From positions 1-6,185 of the forward strand of contig JAFZJT010000036.1 in the NCBI GenBank assembly GCA_017553815.1: a DNA stretch of 6,185 nt, in the 5' to 3' direction. Below the pieces are notes generated by a model. It made no database searches and was not told the DNA's origin. It was given only the letters and a program-made list of their open reading frames with translations. Both the position numbers and the translations under genes were made by a program. Source of the DNA: Clostridia bacterium (lineage in GTDB: Bacteria; Bacillota_A; Clostridia; Christensenellales; CAG-138). This document shows positions 1-4,985 of this stretch, in pieces. Within the stretch, counting starts at the first letter, position 1, and every line of letters starts with the position of its first letter.

Positions 1-1797
1 ATCTATCTGACCGTCGATCCGAGCGTTCAGCATTCCGTTCAGGATCAGATCACCACTTGGGAAAACTATCCCGCGCTTCGTAATTCCAATGCGAGCGAGC
101 TCACCGACCCCACCTCGGGCATCACTTCAGCTCAGCCCCAGGCGGCGGCAGTCATAATCGATCAGCATACTGGCGAGATTATCGCGATGATCGGCGGCAG
201 GGAGGAGCCCGTTCAGAAGCTTCAGTTCAACAGAGCATACAAGAGCTTTATGCCTGTCGGCTCTTCGATAAAGCCCCTCTCTGTATTCGGTCCCGCGCTT
301 GAGATTGGTCTCACGCCCGGCTCACACATCCTCAACTCCGAGATCCCGATCGACGGCTACGGCGGCGAGCGCGGCTATCCCAAGATCGGTTCAAGGCGCT
401 ATGAGGGTCTCGTCAGCATGCGCGTTGGCGTTGAGGAATCGCTCAACATCGTTGCCGCAAGGGTGCTTTTCGACAACGTTAAGCTCGAGCGCGGCGCAAA
501 ATACCTCGAGCAGCTCGGCATCGACCGCTCGAGGATCAACGTTGACGGCCCGGGTCTTGCGCTCGGCACCTCCGGCATCAGCCCGCTTCAGATGAGCGCC
601 GCCTACGCCTGCATCGCAAACGGCGGTATGTATCTTGAGCCCCTCTCCTTCAGCTATGTCGTTTCCGACGACGGCAGAGTCATCCTCGACGCAAACAAGA
701 TCCGCGAAACACGCAGGGTATTCTCAGAAACCACCGCCTATATGCTCACCGACATGCTCAAGGACGTTGTGGATCACGGAACGGGTACCAACGCGCAGAT
801 CCCCGGCATCACCGTTGCCGGTAAGACCGGTACCAACGAGGACTACACCAGCGTTTGCTTCGCCGGATTCACCGGCTACTATACTGCCTCGCTTTGGGTC
901 GGCCACGATAAGTATTCCGAAAAACTTGCTTCCGGCTCTACGGGCGGCAGCGCCGCTGCGCCGCTCTGGCAGGCATTCATGAGCAAGATCCACGAGGGCA
1001 TGTCGGATAAGCCGATCATCGACGCTTCGCCCGTTGAGCTCGGGCTCACCAAGGTCGCCATCTGCCCCGTTTCGGGTATGCTCGCGACCGCAGAATGCAT
1101 GGGCGACACCTACCACACGCCTGTTTATGACTGGTGCCGTGAGGACCAGCTCCCCTCGGGCTACTGCACGATGCACTGCCTTGTGGACTATTGCAGCACC
1201 TCCAACACCTTCGCCTGCCCCGATTGCACGGGCTCCGTTCGCTACCAGAAATGCTTCGTGCTCATTCCGGGCGATTCGGTGTACGCTTCATTGGACGACG
1301 ACAAGCTTTATGACTACATTCCCAACGCTATCCGCACCGACCTTTCGCCATCCGCGTTCCTTGCGGCGGTCATGAAGGGTTCCTCAGCGTGCAAGGTGCA
1401 TGGCGGCGGAGGCGGAAGCGGAAGCGTTGATTCGCTCGAGAGCCTGATAGCGCAGGCAAACGAGCTTATGGCGAACGTTCGTGCGTATCTCGACACCGTG
1501 CAGACCCTGCCGCTGATCGACAGAGCTCTGCTCGAAGGCGGTTTGATACAGCTCAGGGAGGCCGTATGGGCGCGCGATGCGCAAAGGATTTCGAGATATC
1601 TTTCGGAGCTGAGCCGCAACTATACCATACTCAGCAGCCAGTATCCCCCGCCCCCGCTCAATACTCCGACGCCGATAACCGACGATACGCCCGCTCCCAT
1701 CACGGGAATGCCGTTCGTAACGCCGCCACCTGCCGATGGGCGTATCACGCCGGTGCCGACGAATACCCCTGCCCCAACCGCGCCTTATATCCCATAA
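1..1797 (+). CDS. Class A penicillin-binding protein (PBP1A-like), 3' part: transpeptidase domain plus Cys-rich and Pro-rich C-terminus
   Basis: The reading frame is open from the first base and the gene is truncated at its 5' end; 598 codons are visible. The first residues (IYLTVDPSVQHSVQDQI) match the usual entry into the transpeptidase domain of bifunctional PBPs, so the membrane anchor and glycosyltransferase domain should lie upstream. The three penicilloyl-transferase motifs are present in order: SSIK at 262-273 (catalytic Ser at 262), SLN at 439-447 and KTGT at 823-834. In this family the domain cross-links peptidoglycan stem peptides outside the membrane. Past the domain come nine cysteines (1063-1254), a tenth at 1390, a Gly/Ser linker (about 1402-1425), a predicted helical segment (1426-1641) and a 51-residue tail with 18 prolines (1642-1794). 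Cysteine-bearing extensions occur in clostridial class A PBPs; their role is unclear to me. The frame ends in TAA at 1795. I am confident of the class but not of the orthologue name. Confidence 0.95.
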   Translation: MYLTVDPSVQHSVQDQITTWENYPALRNSNASELTDPTSGITSAQPQAAAVIIDQHTGEIIAMIGGREEPVQKLQFNRAYKSFMPVGSSIKPLSVFGPALEIGLTPGSHILNSEIPIDGYGGERGYPKIGSRRYEGLVSMRVGVEESLNIVAARVLFDNVKLERGAKYLEQLGIDRSRINVDGPGLALGTSGISPLQMSAAYACIANGGMYLEPLSFSYVVSDDGRVILDANKIRETRRVFSETTAYMLTDMLKDVVDHGTGTNAQIPGITVAGKTGTNEDYTSVCFAGFTGYYTASLWVGHDKYSEKLASGSTGGSAAAPLWQAFMSKIHEGMSDKPIIDASPVELGLTKVAICPVSGMLATAECMGDTYHTPVYDWCREDQLPSGYCTMHCLVDYCSTSNTFACPDCTGSVRYQKCFVLIPGDSVYASLDDDKLYDYIPNAIRTDLSPSAFLAAVMKGSSACKVHGGGGGSGSVDSLESLIAQANELMANVRAYLDTVQTLPLIDRALLEGGLIQLREAVWARDAQRISRYLSELSRNYTILSSQYPPPPLNTPTPITDDTPAPITGMPFVTPPPADGRITPVPTNTPAPTAPYIP

Positions 1798-1824
1798 ACC
1801 CTTTTGAGCGCATAATATGTATAA

Positions 1825-1866
1825 GCGAAGCGGCCTGCACGACACCCTCGCGGCAAGCCGCTTTGC
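1825..1866 (+). other. Stable hairpin after the PBP gene, no U-tract
   Basis: Bases 1825-1838 pair with 1853-1866: ten pairs (one G-U wobble), one C/A mismatch, then three more pairs, around a loop of about 14 nt. It lies 27 nt after the PBP stop. No run of T follows (AAATCC comes next), so it is not a classical intrinsic terminator. It could protect the 3' end of the PBP message, act as a weak terminator, or sit in the leader of the desulfurase transcript. An AT-rich patch just before it (1811-1824, CATAATATGTATAA) could hold a -10 element, but I see no -35 partner at proper spacing. Confidence 0.5.
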
Positions 1867-1879
1867 AAATCCTGCTCAG

Positions 1880-1900
1880 AAAGGCATCCCCTTTGGGGAT
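1880..1900 (+). promoter_or_regulatory. Translation initiation region of the desulfurase: AAAGG plus short perfect hairpin
   Basis: No ordinary Shine-Dalgarno site sits 5-9 nt before the ATG at 1912. Instead there is AAAGG at 1880-1884, then a perfect 6-bp hairpin with a 3-nt loop (ATCCCC/GGGGAT, 1886-1900). AAAGG is 27 nt from the start codon, but only about 12 nt if the 15-nt hairpin folds and is bridged. Alternatively the GGGG at 1895-1898 is the ribosome site and is hidden by the hairpin. AAGG 1881-1884 can also pair with CCTT 1890-1893, giving a competing fold. The pairing is seen directly; any regulatory role is inference. Confidence 0.35.
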
Positions 1901-1911
1901 AAAGCATAGCT

Positions 1912-3048
1912 ATGATTTATTTTGACAACAGCGCGACAACGCGCGTTTTCGATGAAGCCGCCTCCATCGCGGTTTCTTACATGAAGGAAGGCTATTTCAA
2001 TCCCTCCGCCGCTTATTCCCCCGCCGTTTCGGTGGAGCGCGAGGTCAACGTTGCGCGCGGCCGTCTTGCTTCCTACTTCAAGTCCGACCCTTCGGAGCTT
2101 ATCTTCACAAGCGGCGGCACCGAGAGCAACAATATCGCGCTCTCGGGCGTTCTTGCCCAAAGGAGGGACAAGTGCCGCGTTATCACGACCGCCGTGGAGC
2201 ATCCCTCGGTTTACGAGCCCGTTAACGCGCTCAAATCGAGCGGCTACGACGTGGTCATCGTCGGCGTGGATGAATTCGGCATGGTCGATGCAAAGGCGCT
2301 TGAGGCGGCTCTCAATGAGAATACTGGCTTTGTTAGCATAATGCACGTCAACAACGAGGTCGGCGCTGTGAACGACATAAGCGCGCTGTACAGCCTCGTT
2401 AGATCCCGCGCTCCCTCTGCGGTGTTCCACTCGGACGGCGTTCAGGCGTTTCTCAAAATGCCCGCCGTGCGCTGCGATATGTACTCCTTCAGCGGGCATA
2501 AGCTCCACGCGCCCAAGGGCATCGGCGGGCTTTTCGTGAAGCGCGGAGTGAAATTCGCAGGCGGACAGAAGGGCGGCGGGCAGGAAAACGACCTGCGCTC
2601 CGGCACAACGAACGTTCCCTCGATCATGGCGCTCGACACCGCCACAGGCATCTATATGAAGCACCACGGCGAATACATGGCGGCGATGCGCGAGGTGAAG
2701 CTGAGGCTCTACAATAATTTAAGCCGCATAAACGACGCTGTTTTGAACGGTCCATCCCCCGAGGAAGGCGCATGCTATATTCTCAATATGAGCTTTTTTG
2801 GCGTTCGCGGCGAGGTGCTTTTGAATTCCCTGAGCGAGAAAGGGCTGCTCGTTTCAACAGGCTCCGCCTGCGCAGCGCGTCATCGCGGCAAGAACCGCAT
2901 ATTGACCGCGATGGGCATAAAGGACGCGCGTCAGGACGGCGCGATCCGCTTCAGCTTCTCGCCCGAGAATACGATCGAAGAGGCCGACACCGCCGCGCAG
3001 ATGATCGAGGACAGCCTGAGCATTTTGCGCAGATTCAGAAGAAGATAA
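1912..3048 (+). CDS. Cysteine desulfurase, NifS/IscS-like (sulfur donor for ThiI)
   Basis: This 378-residue PLP enzyme of the aminotransferase class V fold would remove sulfur from L-cysteine, giving alanine and an enzyme persulfide in the cytoplasm. The canonical N-terminus MIYFDNSATT fixes the start. Visible motifs are GGTESNN (68-74) for cofactor phosphate binding, EHPS with His97 stacking on the PLP ring, HVNNE (145-149), HSDGVQ with Asp175, SGHK with the PLP-binding Lys197, RSGTTN (229-234), and GSACAAR with the persulfide Cys320. The stretch after Cys320 is notably basic (ARHRGKNR). Length is normal for the family. ThiI begins 38 nt downstream, the arrangement known from Bacillus subtilis nifZ-thiI, so I infer that it serves tRNA thiolation rather than general Fe-S assembly. 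No iscU-like scaffold gene is visible in the window. Function is highly secure; partner specificity is inferred. Confidence 0.95.
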   Translation: MIYFDNSATTRVFDEAASIAVSYMKEGYFNPSAAYSPAVSVEREVNVARGRLASYFKSDPSELIFTSGGTESNNIALSGVLAQRRDKCRVITTAVEHPSVYEPVNALKSSGYDVVIVGVDEFGMVDAKALEAALNENTGFVSIMHVNNEVGAVNDISALYSLVRSRAPSAVFHSDGVQAFLKMPAVRCDMYSFSGHKLHAPKGIGGLFVKRGVKFAGGQKGGGQENDLRSGTTNVPSIMALDTATGIYMKHHGEYMAAMREVKLRLYNNLSRINDAVLNGPSPEEGACYILNMSFFGVRGEVLLNSLSEKGLLVSTGSACAARHRGKNRILTAMGIKDARQDGAIRFSFSPENTIEEADTAAQMIEDSLSILRRFRRR

Positions 3049-3075
3049 GCTTTAACAAACAGTTCTTATAATACG

Positions 3076-3080
3076 AAAGG
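3076..3080 (+). promoter_or_regulatory. Ribosome binding site of thiI (AAAGG)
   Basis: AAAGG lies 6 nt before the ATG at 3087. It supports that start and independent initiation of ThiI translation within the desulfurase-thiI message. Confidence 0.7.
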
Positions 3081-3086
3081 TAAACT

Positions 3087-4274
3087 ATGGAAAGAGTCAT
3101 ACTCGTTCGCTACACCGAGATACACCTCAAGGGTCTGAACCGCCCGTTCTTCGAGCAGAAGCTCATCGAGAATATCCGCCATGCGCTCAAGGGTATTCCC
3201 TGCCGCGTTGAACGCGAACAGGGGCGCATCTATATCGTGGGCATACCCGATGAAAGCTTTGAAGACGCTGCTACGCGCCTCAAGGCGGTTTTCGGCATCC
3301 ACTCGATAAGCCCCGCCTACGCTGTGGACAAGGATTGGGCGACCGTCACCGCAACCGCTTTTGAGCTGATGGAAAAGCAGGTCGAAAAGAATCCGAGCCT
3401 CAGCTTCAAGGTTTTCGCAAGGCGTTCCGACAAGCATTATTTCATGAATTCGGACGGCATCAACCGCGAGCTCGGGCATCTCGTGCTCGAGCGCTTCCCG
3501 AGCGTTCATGTGGATATCCACAAGCCCGAGGTTTCGCTCTGCGTTGAGATCCGCGAAAAGGCGTATATCTATGCAGAAGAGATCCCCTGCGCCAAGGGAA
3601 TGCCCGTGGGCAGCTCCGGCAGGGCAACGCTGCTCATCTCGGGCGGCATAGACAGCCCCGTTGCGGGCTATTTCATGGCAAAACGCGGCATCGTTTTGAG
3701 CGCCGTGCATTTCTACAGCTACCCCTACACGAGCGAGCGTGCAAGGGATAAGGTCGTGGAGCTTACGCGCCTGCTCTCACGGTTTGCCGGCAGGATCAGG
3801 CTGCACCTCGTTCCCTTCACCGATATCCAGATGAAGATACACGAGGACTGCCCCTCCAAGGAGACCACGGTCATCATGCGCCGCCTTATGATGAAGATCG
3901 CGCAGCGCATCGCCGAGAGCGAGGGCGCAAAGGCGCTGATCACCGGCGAGGCGCTCGGTCAGGTCGCAAGCCAAACTCTCGAGAGCCTTTGCACCACCGA
4001 CGACGCGGTCACTATGCCCGTGCTCCGTCCTCTTATTGGCTTTGATAAGGACGATATCATGGATTGGGCTCGAAGGATAGGCACATACGAAACGAGCATC
4101 CTGCCCTTTGAGGATTGCTGTACGGTGTTCGTGCCTAAGCACCCCGTAACAAAGCCTGAGGTCGCGGATATCCGCGCGAGCGAGGCGCTCGTTGACTTCA
4201 CCGAGCTTATAGAAAAGGCGATCGAGAATACCGAGGTGTTGACAGTTAAATACGATGACCCGAAGCTGATCTGA
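3087..4274 (+). CDS. thiI: tRNA 4-thiouridine synthase ThiI (short form without rhodanese domain)
   Basis: ThiI adenylates uridine 8 of tRNA with ATP and replaces the oxygen with sulfur, giving s4U; in several bacteria it also contributes to thiamine thiazole synthesis. The 395-residue protein shows the N-terminal ferredoxin-like part (about 1-60, MERVILVRYTEIHLKG), a THUMP RNA-binding domain (about 60-165) and the PP-loop ATP pyrophosphatase domain with SGGIDSPVA (185-193, Asp189). Further signatures are MRRLMMKIA (264-272), TGEALGQVASQTLESL (286-301) and RPLIGFDK (314-321). EDCC (342-345) contains the cysteine corresponding in position to Cys344 of E. coli ThiI. The protein stops at about 395 residues, so it lacks the C-terminal rhodanese domain with the persulfide Cys456 of the E. 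coli enzyme, as in Bacillus. Sulfur is then expected to come directly from the upstream desulfurase, probably through Cys344 or Cys345. A terminator follows 21 nt after the stop, marking the operon end. Confidence 0.96.
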   Translation: MERVILVRYTEIHLKGLNRPFFEQKLIENIRHALKGIPCRVEREQGRIYIVGIPDESFEDAATRLKAVFGIHSISPAYAVDKDWATVTATAFELMEKQVEKNPSLSFKVFARRSDKHYFMNSDGINRELGHLVLERFPSVHVDIHKPEVSLCVEIREKAYIYAEEIPCAKGMPVGSSGRATLLISGGIDSPVAGYFMAKRGIVLSAVHFYSYPYTSERARDKVVELTRLLSRFAGRIRLHLVPFTDIQMKIHEDCPSKETTVIMRRLMMKIAQRIAESEGAKALITGEALGQVASQTLESLCTTDDAVTMPVLRPLIGFDKDDIMDWARRIGTYETSILPFEDCCTVFVPKHPVTKPEVADIRASEALVDFTELIEKAIENTEVLTVKYDDPKLI

Positions 4275-4295
4275 TGCTTTTCATACCGAAGCTAT

Positions 4296-4361
4296 GCGGC
4301 GTTCGGCGGAGAATACCGGGGATACTCTCCCCCGCTTCCGCTGCTTCGCCGCTTTGTTTTT
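4296..4361 (+). terminator. Rho-independent terminator of the desulfurase-thiI operon
   Basis: The outer stem is GCGGCG (4296-4301) with CGCCGC (4347-4352). After a small internal loop a second stem pairs 4304-4310 with 4337-4343 (one wobble), and an apical hairpin pairs GGGGA (4318-4322) with TCCCC (4328-4332). TTTGTTTTT (4353-4361) follows at once. GC-rich stacked stems plus a T-tract directly after thiI make a strong intrinsic terminator. It isolates the downstream sigma-factor operon from read-through. Confidence 0.88.
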
Positions 4362-4405
4362 AAATTTAAACGGATCGAGTGTAAGATTTTTCTCCGAACT
4401 GCGTT

Positions 4406-4411
4406 TATAAT
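4406..4411 (+). promoter_or_regulatory. Candidate -10 box (TATAAT) for the sigma-factor operon
   Basis: A perfect TATAAT lies in the AT-rich gap after the terminator, 28 nt before the sigma start codon. Transcription from about 4418 would give a short leader that still holds the ribosome site at 4428-4433. No good TTGACA is found 16-18 nt upstream (the region reads TAAGATTT), and there is no TGn extension, so the promoter may be weak or need an activator. A housekeeping-type -10 would suggest expression independent of the encoded sigma factor. Confidence 0.5.
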
Positions 4412-4427
4412 AATGAATCGATTCAAC

Positions 4428-4433
4428 AAGGGG
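4428..4433 (+). promoter_or_regulatory. Ribosome binding site deciding the sigma-factor start (AAGGGG)
   Basis: AAGGGG is 6 nt from the ATG at 4440 and selects it over the in-frame ATG at 4413. The latter overlaps the -10 region and would lie upstream of the probable transcription start. Confidence 0.75.
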
Positions 4434-4439
4434 TCGCCA

Positions 4440-4985
4440 ATGAACGACAAGAACCTGCTTCAACTGCTGAAAAAGGACCCGAACGCGGGAATGGATAAGC
4501 TTATCAAGCTCTATTCGGGGCTTGTTTTCGGCATAGCTCGCGGCATAATGCTGGAGAGCTGCAATTCGGCGGAGATAGAGGACTGCGTTTCGGACGTGTT
4601 CATAAAGCTTTCGACCGCTTTGTCGAGCTTTGAGCCGAGAGCCTCCCTCAAAACCTATATCGGCGTGGCGGCGAGAAATACCGCGCTCGGCTTCGTGCGC
4701 AACAGGATAACGCCGCATTCTCTCGATGATGACGAGGCGTTTATAGAGATCCCCGACGGCGGCGATATTGAAAATGAACTGGCGAAAAATGAGCTGTTTT
4801 CCGCCGTTCTCGGCGAGATAGAGGCCTTGGGCGAGCCCGATTCGCAGATACTCTTCAGAAAGTACTATCTTGCTCAGAGCTCGAAGCATATCGCGGAGCA
4901 GATGGGCTTGAGCGTTTCAAGCGTGGATACGCGCGCACACCGCGCCCTTGCAAAGCTAAGAACAAAATTCGGAGGAAAAGAATGA
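4440..4985 (+). CDS. RNA polymerase sigma factor, sigma-70 family, ECF-like
   Basis: This 181-residue protein has only the sigma2 and sigma4 regions, the layout of ECF sigma factors. Region 2 spans about 16-88: MDKLIKLYSGLVFGIARGIM (2.1), AEIEDCVSDVFIKL (2.2, core-polymerase contact) and SFEPRASLKTYIGVAARN followed by FVRNR (2.3/2.4, -10 recognition). An acidic linker (DDDEAFIEIPDGGD, 96-109) leads to sigma4 at about 115-176. That region has a helix-turn-helix at SSKHIAEQMGLSVSSVDTRA (147-166), then HRALAKLR, which should read the -35 element. The start at 4440 is chosen for its ribosome site. The TGA stop (4983-4985) overlaps the ATG of the next gene, so the two are translationally coupled. 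I infer that the downstream membrane protein controls it. The stimulus and regulon are not visible, and I see no copy of an ECF-type GGAAC/CGTC promoter pair in front of the gene. Confidence 0.92.
   Translation: MNDKNLLQLLKKDPNAGMDKLIKLYSGLVFGIARGIMLESCNSAEIEDCVSDVFIKLSTALSSFEPRASLKTYIGVAARNTALGFVRNRITPHSLDDDEAFIEIPDGGDIENELAKNELFSAVLGEIEALGEPDSQILFRKYYLAQSSKHIAEQMGLSVSSVDTRAHRALAKLRTKFGGKE
4971..4975 (+). promoter_or_regulatory. Ribosome binding site of the downstream membrane protein (GGAGG)
   Basis: GGAGG lies inside the last codons of the sigma gene, 6 nt before the ATG at 4982 and 9 nt before a second in-frame ATG at 4985. Either could be used. The first gives an ATGA overlap with the sigma stop codon and is my choice. 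Confidence 0.75.

Noticed and set aside
1876..2667. Long open frame on the minus strand opposite the desulfurase
   Set aside because: Its translation resembles no known family, is rich in His/Arg/Ala as expected of an antisense shadow in GC-rich DNA, and lies fully over a gene with clear catalytic motifs.
3067..3072. Perfect TATAAT in front of thiI, as a separate thiI promoter
   Set aside because: Transcription would start near 3079, inside or after the ribosome site, and no -35 element lies 16-18 nt upstream. thiI most likely shares the desulfurase transcript.
3066..3710. Open frame on the minus strand opposite thiI
   Set aside because: It is a shadow of thiI with no recognisable motif or supporting ribosome site.
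4395..4420. ECF-type autoregulatory promoter (CGAACT ... TCG)
   Set aside because: The spacing (18 nt) and -10 sequence fit poorly, and the start would fall on or after the ribosome site of the sigma gene.
4413..4439. Longer sigma-factor start at the ATG at 4413
   Set aside because: It has no ribosome site, overlaps the -10 region, and the ATG at 4440 has AAGGGG at good spacing.
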